Notes: generated by a model not told the origin, from the letters alone. A stretch of DNA of 64,000 bases from Acidobacteriota bacterium (GCA_031296105.1 JARLGJ010000038.1:21989-85988); one strand, 5' to 3'; positions 43,438 to 54,280 are shown, numbered from the stretch's first letter. Numbers and translations are program-made.

Positions 43438-44871
43438 TTATTCCACCACGGTTTCCATCGGGCGAATCTGTTGCAGGTCCACGTACTGCGTGGGATAGTG
43501 GCCGGTGTAGCAGGAGGTGCAGAAGCGCGAATCTCTCGCGTCGTCGCTGCAGCTCTTGCGCAGACCCTCCAGCGAAAGATATGCCAGGGTGTCGGCGCCA
43601 ATGAACTCCCGTACCTCTTCCACGTCCTTGCGGGCGGCAATCAACTGCCGGCGCTCGGGAGTGTCCACGCCGTAGTAGCAGGGCGATGTGGTGGGCGGGC
43701 AACTGATGCGCATGTGAACTTCCGTGGCTCCGGCATCGCGCACCAGGCGCACGATCTTCTGGCTGGTGGTGCCGCGCACAATGGAGTCGTCAATCAGAAT
43801 GACGCGCTTGCCCGCAAGCAACTGCCGCACGGGATTCAGCTTCAGCTTCACGCCGAAGTCGCGCACGCGCTGCTCGGGTTCAATGAAGGTGCGTCCCACG
43901 TAGTGGTTGCGCACCAGGCCAAACTGCATGGGGATGCCGCTCTCGCTGGCGTAGCCGAGGGCAGCGGTCAGGCCGCTATCCGGCACGCCCACCACCAGGT
44001 CGGCGTCCACGGCGGACTCGCGCGCCAACTGGCGGCCCATCTCGGCCCGTGCAGCCTGCACGCTCAGGCCGAAGACCAGCGAATCCGGGCGCGCAAAATA
44101 AACATGCTCAAAGATGCACTGCGATTGCGGCAAGGCCGGCGAGTAGAAGTGCGAATGCACGCCTTCGGGGCCAACCACGACCAGCTCGCCGGGTTTCACG
44201 TCGCGCTCGTAGTGCGCGCCGATCAGGTCGAAGGCGCAGGTTTCACTGGCAAAGGCCATGGCGTCCGGACCGCCATCCTTGCCCGGAACGCGGCCCATGG
44301 CCAGCGGACGGAAGCCGCGCGGATCGCGGGCGGCAAAGATGTGGTCGCTGGTGGCCAGCACAAAGCTAAAGGCGCCTTCAATGCGGCGCAAGGCGTCGGC
44401 CAGCGCATCCGGCAGCGCCGTCTCGTGCGACTGCGCAATCAGGTGCAGCACAATTTCGGTGTCGCTAGAGGTCTGGAAGATGGAGCCGTTCAACTCAAAG
44501 CGCTTGCGCAGTTCGGCGGCATTCACGATGTTGCCGTTGTGGGCAATGGCAATCTGTCCGCGATTGCAATCCACCTGAATGGGCTGCGCATTCAGCAGTG
44601 CCGAATCGCCGGCCGTGGAATAGCGCGTGTGTCCAATGGCGTGCGTGCCTGGCAGCTTTGACAGCACGCCGTGGCCGAAGATGTCCGCCACCAGGCCCAT
44701 GCTCTTGTACACCGTCAGGCGGTGCCCGTCACTGGCGGCAATGCCCGCCGATTCCTGCCCACGGTGTTGCAGAGCATGCAGTCCCAGGTAACACAGCTTG
44801 GCCGCTTCGGGGTGGCTGTACACGGCTACAACGCCGCACTCTTCATGTAGCTTGTCCAATTCGATTTCCAT
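43438..44871 (-). CDS. purF: Amidophosphoribosyltransferase
   Basis: A 477-residue enzyme for the first committed purine step, making phosphoribosylamine from PRPP and glutamine. The glutaminase nucleophile is the Cys in LHEECGVVAVYS (residue 12), preceded by a short propeptide. HRGQESAGIA, GHTRYSTAGDS and HNGNIVNA belong to the glutaminase half. The PRPP loop VILIDDSIVRGTTS is in the transferase half. The CP/CTSC cysteines near the C-terminus match the Bacillus-type Fe-S form. The start is ATG 44871 (or 44874). It lies about 105 bases downstream of purL. Confidence 0.96.
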   Translation of the reverse strand: MEIELDKLHEECGVVAVYSHPEAAKLCYLGLHALQHRGQESAGIAASDGHRLTVYKSMGLVADIFGHGVLSKLPGTHAIGHTRYSTAGDSALLNAQPIQVDCNRGQIAIAHNGNIVNAAELRKRFELNGSIFQTSSDTEIVLHLIAQSHETALPDALADALRRIEGAFSFVLATSDHIFAARDPRGFRPLAMGRVPGKDGGPDAMAFASETCAFDLIGAHYERDVKPGELVVVGPEGVHSHFYSPALPQSQCIFEHVYFARPDSLVFGLSVQAARAEMGRQLARESAVDADLVVGVPDSGLTAALGYASESGIPMQFGLVRNHYVGRTFIEPEQRVRDFGVKLKLNPVRQLLAGKRVILIDDSIVRGTTSQKIVRLVRDAGATEVHMRISCPPTTSPCYYGVDTPERRQLIAARKDVEEVREFIGADTLAYLSLEGLRKSCSDDARDSRFCTSCYTGHYPTQYVDLQQIRPMETVVE

Positions 44872-44914
44872 CATCCCCGCCTTCGGCACTGCAAACACCG
44901 GAGTGAAAGGCAAC

Positions 44915-44934
44915 GGCACGGCCAAGGCCGTGCC
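44915..44934 (-). other. Stem-loop in the purL-purF gap
   Basis: GGCACGGCC (44915-44923) and GGCCGTGCC (44926-44934) form a perfect nine-pair inverted repeat with a nominal two-base loop (some terminal pairs would open). It sits between purL and purF without a strong T-run, so it may be an attenuator or processing site rather than a terminator. Confidence 0.5.
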
Positions 44935-44976
44935 CGTTCCATTGAACTTGTTTTCCGTTGAAACGCTATGAGTTGA

Positions 44977-47286
44977 TCAGACCCCGACCGCTTCGGCCTC
45001 CGGCTCCAGGGCTGTTTCCAGCGCCTGCCGCCAACTCCGCCGGAACCCTTCGGCCGCACCGTCGATCGCCTTCTTGCCGTCGACCGAAACCGTAAACGTG
45101 CCCGCCGTGGTAGTTCCAATGGCCTGTGCGTTCAATCCATAGTTTACCGCAATTGCGGCAACGTCCTTTACCCGGCTGGGGTCGCAAACCAGCAGCGCCC
45201 GCGTGGCGTCTTCCGCAAACAGAACGCACTCCGCCGGCAGTCCGGCCGAGAGTAGCTCGATCTCCGCGCCCAACTCCCGGGCAAAAACCAGCTTGGCTAC
45301 CGATGCGGCAATCCCGCCCTCGGCTATGTCGCGTGCCGCCAGCAGCAGTTTTTCCGCCGCCAGCTTCTGCAAAGCGTCCTGCAAGGATTTTTCCGCCTTC
45401 AAATCCAGTTGCGGAGGCACGCCCCACATCCCGCCCAGAACATGCACCGCATATTCCGACGAGCCGAACTCATTCTGCGCCTGGCTGCCGTGCGCTTTCT
45501 TTTCCGGCGCAAGCAGCACAATGGACTGTCCCGCGGCAGTGGCCACCGAGCCCACGGCCTTGGTTACATCGCTCAGGATCCCGACGATGCCCAGCACCGG
45601 CGTGGGATAAATCGCCTCGCCCAGCGTTTCGTTATAGAAGCTCACGTTACCGCCGGTGATCGGCGTCTCCAACGCGTTGCAGGCTTCGCCCAGGCCGTCG
45701 ATTACATCCGAGAACTGACCCATGATGGGCGGCTTTTCGGGGTTGCCGAAGTTCAGGCAATTTGTGGCCGCCACCGGCCGTGCTCCGGTGCAGGCCACCA
45801 TACGCGAGGCACGCGCCACGTTGTGTTCCGCGCCCAGCTTCGGATCGAGATAGCACCAGCGTCCGTTGCCGTACAGGGCCATGGAGAGCGCGCGTTCGGT
45901 CCCTTTGATGCGGATGACGCCCGCCAGTTGTCCCGGACCCTGCATGGTGTTGGTCTGCACCATGGAGTCGTACTGCTCATACACCCAGTTCTTGGCCGAA
46001 ATGTTGGGGCTGGCCAGCAGCTTTTCAAACTCAGTGTTGAACAGGCTCTTTGCGCCCAGTTGCAGCCCTGCTGGCTTGTCCTTCGGCGCCGGAGAGATCC
46101 ATTCGCCCACCGGGCGGTGATACAGCGGCGCGTCGTCGGTCAGCGCCTCGTTGGGAATTTCCGCCACCGTTACGCCGTGGTGCTTCACCCGCATGGTGTT
46201 TTCGGGGATGACTTCGCCCACGGTCGATGCGTCCAGTCCCCACTTGCGGAAGACCTGGAAGACCTCTTCCTCGCGTCCCTTTTGCGCCACCAGCAGCATG
46301 CGCTCCTGGCTTTCGCTCAGCATGATCTCGTAGCTGGACATGCCGGTTTCGCGCTGCGGCACGCGGTCCAGTTCAATCTCCAGGCCTACGCCGCCACGGC
46401 CGCCCAACTCGCAGGTGGAGCAGGTCAGACCCGCGGCTCCCATGTCCTGAATGCCGACGATGGCACCGGTCTGCATCGCTTCCAGGCAGGCTTCCAGCAG
46501 CAGCTTTTCCATGAAGGGATCGCCCACCTGCACGTTCGGCCGCTTGGCCTCGCTGCCTTCGCTGAATTCCTCGCTGGCCATCGTCGCGCCGTGAATGCCA
46601 TCCTTGCCCGTCTTGGAGCCGACGTAAATCACGGGATTGCCAGCGCCGGCCGCCGAGGCATAGAAAATCTCGTTCTTCTTCACCAGCCCCAGGGCGAAGG
46701 CGTTCACCAGCGGATTGCCGTTGTAGCAGCTTTCAAAGCGCGTTTCGCCGCCCACGTTGGGCACGCCGAAGCAGTTGCCGTAGCTGGCTACGCCGCCCAC
46801 CACGCCGTCCACCACGGATTGGTTCTTGTGCAGCGTGGCGCGGTCCATCGCGGGGTCGTCCTGATGGCGCAGGTGTCCGAAGCGCAGCGAATCCATGACC
46901 GCCACCGGACGCGCGCCCATGGTGAAGATGTCGCGCAGGATGCCACCCACGCCCGTCGTCGCGCCCTGGAAGGGCTCCACAAACGAGGGGTGGTTGTGCG
47001 ACTCGATCTTGAAGGCGCAGGCCCACTCGCCGCCAATGTCGATGATGCCGGCGTTTTCACCCGGCCCCTGCATGACGAGCTTGCTCTTGGTGGGCAGCCG
47101 CTTCAGGTGCACACGCGACGACTTGTAGGAGCAGTGCTCGCTCCACATCACGCTGAAGATGCCTAGCTCGGTCAGGGTGGGCGTGCGGCCCAGCCACTTC
47201 AAAATGCGTTCGTACTCATCCGGCGTCAGGCCATGGCTGGCGATGACTTCCGGCGTGATCTCGGGCTGCTTTTCCGGGGTTTTCAT
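44977..47286 (-). CDS. purL: Phosphoribosylformylglycinamidine synthase subunit PurL
   Basis: A 769-residue ATP-dependent amidotransferase subunit of the small PurL type, needing separate PurQ and PurS, which are not in the window. Motifs are [17 protein letters not shown] near the N-terminus, [49 protein letters not shown], and in the second half [12 protein letters not shown] with [12 protein letters not shown]. The length is close to that of Bacillus PurL (742). purF follows downstream, so this is a two-gene purine operon on the minus strand. Confidence 0.97.
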   Translation of the reverse strand: MKTPEKQPEITPEVIASHGLTPDEYERILKWLGRTPTLTELGIFSVMWSEHCSYKSSRVHLKRLPTKSKLVMQGPGENAGIIDIGGEWACAFKIESHNHPSFVEPFQGATTGVGGILRDIFTMGARPVAVMDSLRFGHLRHQDDPAMDRATLHKNQSVVDGVVGGVASYGNCFGVPNVGGETRFESCYNGNPLVNAFALGLVKKNEIFYASAAGAGNPVIYVGSKTGKDGIHGATMASEEFSEGSEAKRPNVQVGDPFMEKLLLEACLEAMQTGAIVGIQDMGAAGLTCSTCELGGRGGVGLEIELDRVPQRETGMSSYEIMLSESQERMLLVAQKGREEEVFQVFRKWGLDASTVGEVIPENTMRVKHHGVTVAEIPNEALTDDAPLYHRPVGEWISPAPKDKPAGLQLGAKSLFNTEFEKLLASPNISAKNWVYEQYDSMVQTNTMQGPGQLAGVIRIKGTERALSMALYGNGRWCYLDPKLGAEHNVARASRMVACTGARPVAATNCLNFGNPEKPPIMGQFSDVIDGLGEACNALETPITGGNVSFYNETLGEAIYPTPVLGIVGILSDVTKAVGSVATAAGQSIVLLAPEKKAHGSQAQNEFGSSEYAVHVLGGMWGVPPQLDLKAEKSLQDALQKLAAEKLLLAARDIAEGGIAASVAKLVFARELGAEIELLSAGLPAECVLFAEDATRALLVCDPSRVKDVAAIAVNYGLNAQAIGTTTAGTFTVSVDGKKAIDGAAEGFRRSWRQALETALEPEAEAVGV

Positions 47287-47336
47287 AGGCGGTAACCTCT
47301 ATTCTCGCACGCCGCGGGGCGGCCTGAAAACACGCT

Positions 47337-47360
47337 GGGCGGCCATTCTTCCGGCCGCCC
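47337..47360 (-). terminator. GC-rich hairpin after the DUF3891 gene
   Basis: GGGCGGCC (47337-47344) pairs with GGCCGCCC (47353-47360). On the minus strand a TTTT appears about nine bases past the stem. It is a plausible but imperfect terminator for the DUF488-DUF3891 pair, ahead of purL. Confidence 0.5.
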
Positions 47361-47387
47361 GCGCGCAGTTCGACGTATTCCTTTTCC

Positions 47388-48170
47388 TTACTGCACCTTG
47401 ATCGGAACCAGTTCTTTTTCAAACTTGCCGTCCACCGAGCGCAGGCAGGGGATTTCCATGATCAGCACGTGGTCCAGCATGTTCGGTCGCATGCGGTACG
47501 CGCCGTCCTCGTAACTCAGCGTCACCTTTTGCCCCTCGAGTTCAAAGGGCAGCTCCACCGGCTCCGTGGGGTTTGCGCACAGGTACAAGGACATCAGGTC
47601 GCACATTCCCACGAACTCCAGCAAATGGTTGACCTCTTCCAGCTTCAGCTCCACCTGTGGCAGCAGGCGATCCACCCGCTCTGCCTCGCGGTACAGGAAC
47701 TGCTCCACCTTGGCGCGCTCTTCCGGAGTGCCATCACCTTTGTTCAGATAGGGATGCGTCAACCGGGCAAAGTGCGCGCTCACCAGCAGTCCGCCCAGGG
47801 GGCCGGTGCTCTGCGCCGTCTGGATTGAACTGCTCCAGGCGTTCAGGAAGCGCTCCGGCGAGCAGTTTACAAAGCTCAGCACATGTCCGTCTTCGGCCAT
47901 CACCGGCGGTCGCGGCGTTTTAAAGCCACCGTCGTAGGGCACCCAGCCCATGTCATGCAATCCGATGGCCTGCTTGACCGCGGCCGACAGATGATCGACT
48001 TTGCGAGAATCTATGGCGCCGGCAATTTCGCCGCTGAGCTTGCCGTGATCCGGCTGCGTCACAAACCAGTCGGCAACCGTGGCCGCCCATTGTACTTCGT
48101 TGAGAACGTCGAATACCGGCTTGATTTCGCCTGAGGTGTTTTGCGGGGAAAGCGTACTGCGAAAAATCAT
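47388..48170 (-). CDS. DUF3891 family protein
   Basis: A 260-residue soluble protein. It begins MIFRSTL, and contains a QWAATVADWF helix, the LHDMGWVPYDGG motif and FARLTHPYL, with several conserved-looking His/Asp residues in HD-like order (AIGLHDMGW, SAHFARL). This matches my recollection of DUF3891, whose function is not known to me; a hydrolase is conceivable from the His/Asp pattern, but that is a guess. It overlaps the upstream DUF488 gene by four bases (ATGA), implying coupled translation. Confidence 0.8.
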   Translation of the reverse strand: MIFRSTLSPQNTSGEIKPVFDVLNEVQWAATVADWFVTQPDHGKLSGEIAGAIDSRKVDHLSAAVKQAIGLHDMGWVPYDGGFKTPRPPVMAEDGHVLSFVNCSPERFLNAWSSSIQTAQSTGPLGGLLVSAHFARLTHPYLNKGDGTPEERAKVEQFLYREAERVDRLLPQVELKLEEVNHLLEFVGMCDLMSLYLCANPTEPVELPFELEGQKVTLSYEDGAYRMRPNMLDHVLIMEIPCLRSVDGKFEKELVPIKVQ

Positions 48171-48595
48171 CGTGGTCTCCGTGCTCGATTTCGTCCCGCC
48201 GAGGCCGCCCGTGCTGGGCCGGTTGTCGCCGGAGGCTTGCGCGCGCCGCTGAAAAGGTCGCGCAGCACCGCCGCGTGGCTTTTTTCCGGGTCGCCAGAGG
48301 CCGTTACCAGCGTCACCCGCTTTTCTTCGGCGGTCAGTTCGGCCAGCAAGGACAGGGCCTCGATGGCCTCATCCTTGTCCAGTTCGGCCAGGTATTTTTT
48401 GCGGAACAACAGCCATTGCGCCGGACGTGCTTCATACCACACGGCCAGCTCGCGGCTGGGCCCCAGCGGCGCCAGCCAGCCGCGCAGAGTCATCTCCTGC
48501 TCGCTCAGGCCGTCGGGCAGCATCCTGTCCACCAGCACGCGCGCGCCATCTTCCTCGGCGGCGTCCAGCACGGCGTGTTTCAGGGCAATGTCCAT
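48167..48595 (-). CDS. DUF488 (YeaO-like) family protein
   Basis: About 142 residues. The family core is visible: ARVLVDRMLPDGLSEQEMTLRGWLAPLGPSRELAVWY, FRKKYLAEL, and RVTLVTASGDPEKSHAAVLRDLF. It ends in a basic Ala/Arg tail. YeaO-like proteins are small soluble proteins of unknown function. In the family the product usually begins just before RVLVDR, so the ATG at 48595 is preferred over 48664, which would also overlap the divergent cytochrome gene. It forms an operon with DUF3891. Confidence 0.82.
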   Translation of the reverse strand: MDIALKHAVLDAAEEDGARVLVDRMLPDGLSEQEMTLRGWLAPLGPSRELAVWYEARPAQWLLFRKKYLAELDKDEAIEALSLLAELTAEEKRVTLVTASGDPEKSHAAVLRDLFSGARKPPATTGPARAASAGRNRARRPR

Positions 48596-48634
48596 TCCGA
48601 TAAAATGGTACCCGATTCCAGAGGGATCGGACGC

Positions 48635-49009
48635 ATGAACCGCACATTTCCCCGGCCGCAGCACGCCGCCTTAGCCCTTGCAATGCTGTTGGTTCTGGCC
48701 CTTGCGGGCTGCACGGCGCAGCGCCGCCTTTCCGACGCCGAACTCGGGCTTACTCCCGCGCAGGCCCGCGGACGCCGCGTTTTTGACAATAATTGCGCCC
48801 GCTGCCACCAGCCGTATTCTTCCCGCGGACTGCACGGCCCCAGCCTGCAAGGTGTTTATAAAAAAGAGTTTCTCCCCAGCGGACGCCCCGCCAACGACCA
48901 GCGCATCACCGAGACCATCCTCCACGGCCGCGACAAAATGCCCGCCTTCGGCGATTCGCTGACCACCGAACAGATCGACACCCTACTGTCGTATTTGAAA
49001 ACGCTGTAG
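48635..49009 (+). CDS. Cytochrome c lipoprotein
   Basis: A 124-residue predicted lipoprotein with lipobox LAGC (Cys26). A class I cytochrome c fold follows: CARCH (Cys54, Cys57, His58) binds heme, GRRVFDNNCARCHQPY is the usual lead-in, and Met102 in DKMPAFGDSLT is the likely sixth ligand. It ends IDTLLSYLKTL as in small cytochromes. GAGGGA lies nine bases ahead of the ATG; the long open frame upstream is antisense to DUF488 and not real. It diverges from DUF488 with only 39 bases between starts. It likely carries electrons in the periplasm. Confidence 0.92.
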   Translation: MNRTFPRPQHAALALAMLLVLALAGCTAQRRLSDAELGLTPAQARGRRVFDNNCARCHQPYSSRGLHGPSLQGVYKKEFLPSGRPANDQRITETILHGRDKMPAFGDSLTTEQIDTLLSYLKTL

Positions 49010-49033
49010 GACGTTGTGCCCCAGGTTTAACGT

Positions 49034-49159
49034 TGTGCCCCAGGTTCGCGAGCAAGGCGAGATAACCTGGGATGGCAGACGACAATTGATTCATTGACGG
49101 ATGGATCATTGACGCTTGCAGAAGTAAGGCAGGAAGTTCGCACTACGTGGTCTTGCCTC
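49034..49159 (+). repeat. Intergenic repeat, copy 1 (upstream of lipA)
   Basis: This shares an ordered series of blocks with the copy at 50223-50353: GTGCCCCAGGTT, AACCTGGGA, a core GACAATTGATTCATTGACG then GATCATTGACG, TTGCAG, and GGTCTTGCCTC. CCCAGGTT (49039-49046) and AACCTGGG (49064-49071) pair as an outer stem; an inner TCGC/GCGA can pair too. A partial extra GTTGTGCCCCAGGTT lies just upstream at 49013-49027. The blocks contain stop codons in the frames checked and no gene. Confidence 0.85.
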
Positions 49160-49169
49160 CGAAACTTCC

Positions 49170-49224
49170 GAAACCTTCGAAACCTCCAGACTCACGGCTT
49201 TTCAACTTTGAAACCTTCGAAACC
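49170..49224 (+). repeat. Short direct repeat of GAAACCTTCGAAACC ahead of lipA
   Basis: The 15-base unit GAAACCTTCGAAACC occurs at 49170-49184 and exactly again at 49210-49224, with partial relatives around it (GAAACTTCCGAAAC, CCCTGAAACCTGG). The unit contains the palindrome TTCGAA. It lies 70-125 bases before the lipA start and may be a simple-sequence expansion. Confidence 0.6.
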
Positions 49225-49294
49225 CTGAAACCTGGCAACTGGCCTCTTTCCGCATCCTTCCCAGCAGCCCGGGCATCGTACACTAATAGACGTT

Positions 49295-50200
49295 ATGGCC
49301 ACCGGCGACCTGATCCAGATCCAGACTGTCTCCACCAAGCCCGCGCCCAAGCCGAGTTGGCTGCGTGCCCGCGCTCCCATGGGCGAGGAATATCACGAAC
49401 TCAAGAAGCTGGCCCGCGGCCTTGATCTGCATACCGTCTGCGAGAGCGCGCAGTGCCCCAACATCGGCGAGTGCTGGAACCATCGCACCGCAACGTTCAT
49501 GCTGCTGGGCAACCTGTGCACCCGCCGCTGCGGCTTCTGCGCCGTGCCCAAAGGACGCCCCGAGGCTATCGATTTCGACGAACCGCGCCGCGTGGCCGAG
49601 GCCGTGGCCCGCTTGCAGTTGAAGTTCGCCGTCGTCACCAGCGTCAACCGCGACGATGACAATATGGGCGGCGCCGAGGTGTTTGCCGAAACCATCCGCC
49701 AGATCAAAGCCTTGCAGCCCGATTGCTCGGTTGAAGTGCTCATCCCCGACTTCCAAGGGCGACAGGATTGCCTGCAAACCGTTCTCGACGCCCGCCCGGA
49801 CATCCTGAACCACAACACAGAAACCGTGCCGCGCCTCTATCGCGTGGCGCGCAGCGGCGCCCGCTACGAACGCACTCTGCGCCTGCTGGAACAGGCCAAG
49901 GAATTGGTGCCGGGAACGGTGACCAAAACGGGCATCATGGCCGGGCTGGGCGAGGACATGGACGAACTTCTCCAGGTGTGCCGCGACCTGGCCGCACGCC
50001 AGGTGGACATCCTCACCATCGGCCAGTATCTGGCACCTTCGCGCGACCATCTGCCGGTGAAACGCATGTATCCGCCCGAGGACTTTGCCTACCTGAAGAC
50101 CGAGGCGATGAAGATGGGCTTCCGCCACGTCGAGAGCGGCCCACTGGTGCGCAGCAGCTACCACGCGCACGAACAGGCCGAGAGCACGAAGCAGCACTAA
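49295..50200 (+). CDS. lipA: Lipoyl synthase
   Basis: A 301-residue radical-SAM enzyme inserting two sulfurs into octanoyl groups on E2 and H proteins. The radical-SAM cluster motif is CTRRCGFC (C-x3-C-x2-C). The auxiliary cluster ligands are visible earlier as CESAQCPNIGEC (C-x4-C-x5-C), and the C-terminal RSSY motif is present (VRSSYHA). The length is normal. The partner lipB is not in the window. It is flanked by two copies of an intergenic repeat and has no clear promoter of its own. Confidence 0.97.
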   Translation: MATGDLIQIQTVSTKPAPKPSWLRARAPMGEEYHELKKLARGLDLHTVCESAQCPNIGECWNHRTATFMLLGNLCTRRCGFCAVPKGRPEAIDFDEPRRVAEAVARLQLKFAVVTSVNRDDDNMGGAEVFAETIRQIKALQPDCSVEVLIPDFQGRQDCLQTVLDARPDILNHNTETVPRLYRVARSGARYERTLRLLEQAKELVPGTVTKTGIMAGLGEDMDELLQVCRDLAARQVDILTIGQYLAPSRDHLPVKRMYPPEDFAYLKTEAMKMGFRHVESGPLVRSSYHAHEQAESTKQH

Positions 50201-50222
50201 CCCGGAGATTAATCCCAAGAAG

Positions 50223-50353
50223 TGTGCCCCAGGTTCGGCGCGCCGCAGGCGCGGCTAACCTGGGAGGGCGGCCGACAATTGATTCATTGACGACCGGATC
50301 ATTGACGATTGCAGATGCGAATGAATGAGGATTGCAGTAAGAGGTCTTGCCTC
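50223..50353 (+). repeat. Intergenic repeat, copy 2 (between lipA and photolyase)
   Basis: Same block order as copy 1. The outer stem CCCAGGTT (50228-50235) with AACCTGGG (50257-50264) is identical, while the inner sequence changed and now offers a CGCGCC/GGCGCG pairing. The core GACAATTGATTCATTGACG starts at 50274. The part after the core is less conserved, until GGTCTTGCCTC at 50343-50353. Confidence 0.85.
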
Positions 50354-50406
50354 TGAAGCCTTTCGCACCCTTGCAACCTCGCTCCCGTTCCTCCATCCTT
50401 CCACGT

Positions 50407-51783
50407 ATGCCTTCGCTCGATTCCATCCTCGCCTCGTATAAAGACCGCGTTCGCGTTCGCCGCGCCGGATCGCCATCGACGGAAGCGCGTGCCGTCGTGT
50501 ACTGGATGCAGCGCGCCCAGCGCGCCGAGGACAACGCCGCGCTGGACCTGGCCATTGAGATTGCGAATTCGCTACGCCTGCCCGTCGTGGTGTTCTTCGG
50601 CATTGTTCCGTTTCCCGGAGCCAACCTACGCCATTACCAATTCATGACGGAAGGGCTGGCCGACACGGCCGCGCGGCTGGCCCGGCGCAATGTGGCGTTT
50701 GTGGTGCGCCGTCATCCCGAGGCCGACCTGGCAAAGTTTTGCGAAGAGGCCGGCGCGGCGGTTCTGGTGGGCGATGAGAACCCTTTGCGTGAGCCGGAGC
50801 GCTGGCGGCAGGTGCTCGGGCGCAAGCTGCGTATTCCCTACTACACGGTGGATGCCGACGTGGTGGTTCCCAGCCGCGTACTGCTGAAGGCGCAGTACGC
50901 GGCGCGCATCATTCGCCCGCGGCTGTCGGCACAGATGGCGGAGTACCTTGTGCCGTGTACAAATCCCGTGGCCGAGGTGTCGGACGCCGCAGGCTATCGC
51001 TCGCTCGACCCCGCGGCGGATTTGCTCGCCGATCTCTCGCCGCTCGACCGCACGGTCGGGCCGGTAACGAGCTTCGTGTCCGGCACCACGGCGGCTTTGG
51101 TGCGGCTCAAATATTTTGTAGAGCATGGCCTGACGCAGTATCCAGATAAGCAAGGCGATCCCTCCTGCGATGGCTCCAGCCGCCTCTCGCCCTATCTCCA
51201 CTTCGGACACATTTCGCCCGTCACCGTGGCCCTGGCCGTGCGCAATTCCTCGGCGCCGGAGGAGGCAAAGCAGAAGTATCTGGATGAGCTGATTACCTGG
51301 CGTGAGCTGGCGGTGAACTTCGTTACGTTCAATCCGGTTTATGACGCCATCGAGTGTGCCGAGCCCTGGGCGCATCGCACGCTGGCTGACCACGCCTCTG
51401 ACCCGCGCCCCATCCTCTACACGCGCGGGCGGCTTGAAAAAGCCGCCACGCACGACGATCTATGGAACGCCGCCCAGCGCCAGATGCTGCGCGAGGGCTG
51501 GATGCACAACTACATGCGGATGTACTGGGCCAAGAAAATTCTGGAGTGGTCACCGTCCCCGCAACAGGCGTATCACAATGCGCTGTATTTAAACGATAAG
51601 TACCTGCTGGATGGCCGCGATCCGAACGGCTACGCGGGAGTTGCGTGGGCCTTGGCCGGCAAATTCGACCGTCCGTGGTTTGACCGGCCTATCTTTGGAA
51701 CGATCCGCTATATGTCGGGAGCCGCGGCGAAGAAGAAGTTCGATGCGAATGCCTATGTCCGGCGTATGAACGGAGAAACTTAG
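50407..51783 (+). CDS. Deoxyribodipyrimidine photo-lyase, class II
   Basis: A 458-residue light-driven enzyme that splits cyclobutane pyrimidine dimers. [20 protein letters not shown] near the N-terminus is the class II antenna-domain start. The FAD-binding part has [32 protein letters not shown] and, near the end, [23 protein letters not shown] with FGTIRYMS, which is class II rather than the E. coli PhrB type. The ATG at 50407 is chosen; the open frame to 50347 reads through repeat sequence. It overlaps the convergent dtd gene by four bases at the stops. Confidence 0.94.
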   Translation: MPSLDSILASYKDRVRVRRAGSPSTEARAVVYWMQRAQRAEDNAALDLAIEIANSLRLPVVVFFGIVPFPGANLRHYQFMTEGLADTAARLARRNVAFVVRRHPEADLAKFCEEAGAAVLVGDENPLREPERWRQVLGRKLRIPYYTVDADVVVPSRVLLKAQYAARIIRPRLSAQMAEYLVPCTNPVAEVSDAAGYRSLDPAADLLADLSPLDRTVGPVTSFVSGTTAALVRLKYFVEHGLTQYPDKQGDPSCDGSSRLSPYLHFGHISPVTVALAVRNSSAPEEAKQKYLDELITWRELAVNFVTFNPVYDAIECAEPWAHRTLADHASDPRPILYTRGRLEKAATHDDLWNAAQRQMLREGWMHNYMRMYWAKKILEWSPSPQQAYHNALYLNDKYLLDGRDPNGYAGVAWALAGKFDRPWFDRPIFGTIRYMSGAAAKKKFDANAYVRRMNGET

Positions 51784-52229
51784 AAGAGCTTTTGCGAGTC
51801 CAAAAGGATGGTGACCGGGCCGTCGTTCACCAGTTCGACCTTCATGTCGGCCTGGAACTGTCCGGTTTCGCAGCGCAGGCCCTGGGCGAGGAGGTCTTCC
51901 ACAAAGTCCTGGTACAGGATTCGGGCCTGTTCGGGGCGGGCGGCGGCGTCGAACGAGGGCCGCTTGCCGCGGCGGGCGTCGCCGTAGAGGGTGAACTGGC
52001 TAACGGCCAGCACGGAGCCTGAGATGTCGCTGATGCTGCGATTCATTTTGCCTTCCGCGTCTTCAAAAATGCGCAGGCCGGCAATTTTCTGGGCCAGGTA
52101 GGAGGCGTCCTCGCGGGTGTCCCCGGCGGCCACCCCAAGCAGCACCACCAGGCCGCGCTCAATTTGCCCAATCGTATGGGCCTCCACGGTCACCCGGGCC
52201 CGCGTAACACGCTGTACAACGGCTCGCAT
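51780..52229 (-). CDS. dtd: D-aminoacyl-tRNA deacylase
   Basis: A 149-residue enzyme that removes D-amino acids (and glycine from tRNA-Ala) mischarged onto t[19 protein letters not shown] is the family start, the [17 protein letters not shown] block holds the catalytic region, and the [11 protein letters not shown] stretch carries the Gly-cisPro motif that selects chirality. The ATG at 52229 is used; the open frame continues upstream without family sequence. Its stop codon overlaps that of the photolyase (convergent TAG/TAA). Confidence 0.95.
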   Translation of the reverse strand: MRAVVQRVTRARVTVEAHTIGQIERGLVVLLGVAAGDTREDASYLAQKIAGLRIFEDAEGKMNRSISDISGSVLAVSQFTLYGDARRGKRPSFDAAARPEQARILYQDFVEDLLAQGLRCETGQFQADMKVELVNDGPVTILLDSQKLF

Positions 52230-52442
52230 CCCTCTAGTAGAACGCATTCCGCACCCCGAGCGCCAGTCTGACGAGGGTGCTGCGACTGGCGGCAAACAAA
52301 ATCCCCCACCAATTGCGCATTGACCGCGATAAAATCAAGCAATTAGGATGCTAGATGGAATCGTCAGGCACAATCCTGAAACGGAAGGGGCGTGCCCCGC
52401 GTGGCCGGACGGCTCAACTTTTTGCAGGGAGGCGCCAGTACT

Positions 52443-52688
52443 ATGGCCGCAGTGGAAGAAAAACTGAAACAGATTATCGTCGAGCAGCTCGGAGTGGATG
52501 AAGCTGAGGTCACCCCCTCTGCCTCGTTCGTGGATGACCTGGGCGCCGACTCGTTGGATATCGTCGAGCTGGTGATGGCCTTTGAAGAGGCCTTTGAGAT
52601 CGAGATTCCCGACGAAGACGCGGAAAAGATCAAGACGGTGAAGGACGCGGCGGACTACATCAACACCCACGCCAAGGCCTCGAAGTAG
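52443..52688 (+). CDS. acpP: Acyl carrier protein (copy 1)
   Basis: An 81-residue acyl carrier protein. Ser37 in [19 protein letters not shown] is the phosphopantetheine site. It is nearly identical in the second half to the copy that follows ([15 protein letters not shown] in both). GGGAGG precedes the ATG at 52443; the longer open frame from 52392 is not protein-like. It is the first gene of an acpP-acpP-fabF operon. Confidence 0.95.
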   Translation: MAAVEEKLKQIIVEQLGVDEAEVTPSASFVDDLGADSLDIVELVMAFEEAFEIEIPDEDAEKIKTVKDAADYINTHAKASK

Positions 52689-52773
52689 CTTCCGTCCGCT
52701 TTTCCAACCGTAACGCTTAGGACCGCCGGGAATCTCCCGGCGGAGCCCCATCCCCTGATTGCAAGGAGAGTTC

Positions 52774-53019
52774 ATGGCTTCCGTAGAAGAGAAAGTCAAA
52801 GAAATTATCGTGGAGCAGCTCGGCGTTGACGCGGCCGAGGTAACGCCCACGGCCAGCTTTACCGACGACCTTGGAGCCGACTCGCTGGACATCGTCGAGT
52901 TGGTCATGGCTTTCGAAGAGGCCTTCGAAGTCGAGATTCCGGACGAAGACGCCGAAAAGATCAAGACCGTGAAGGATGCGGTGGATTACGTGAACGCGCA
53001 CGCGAAAGGCGGGAAGTAA
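52774..53019 (+). CDS. acpP: Acyl carrier protein (copy 2)
   Basis: A second 81-residue acyl carrier protein with Ser37 in the same [17 protein letters not shown] context. It differs from copy 1 at scattered sites ([17 protein letters not shown] against [17 protein letters not shown]). AAGGAGA precedes the ATG at 52774. It ends two bases before the fabF start, so it is the tighter coupled of the two. Tandem duplication is the simplest reading. Confidence 0.95.
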   Translation: MASVEEKVKEIIVEQLGVDAAEVTPTASFTDDLGADSLDIVELVMAFEEAFEVEIPDEDAEKIKTVKDAVDYVNAHAKGGK

Positions 53020-53021
53020 GC

Positions 53022-54260
<1,239 letters not shown>

Positions 54261-54280
54261 CCGAGGCTCTCGCAACATGA

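Noticed and set aside
47287..48166. A purine riboswitch or PurR-box upstream of purL
   Set aside because: The short gap before purL (100 bases) holds only the hairpin at 47337-47360, and no recognisable purine aptamer core.
49034..50353. The lipA-flanking repeats as IS ends or a composite transposon
   Set aside because: They are direct, diverged, carry no transposase or target duplications I can see, and bracket a housekeeping gene.
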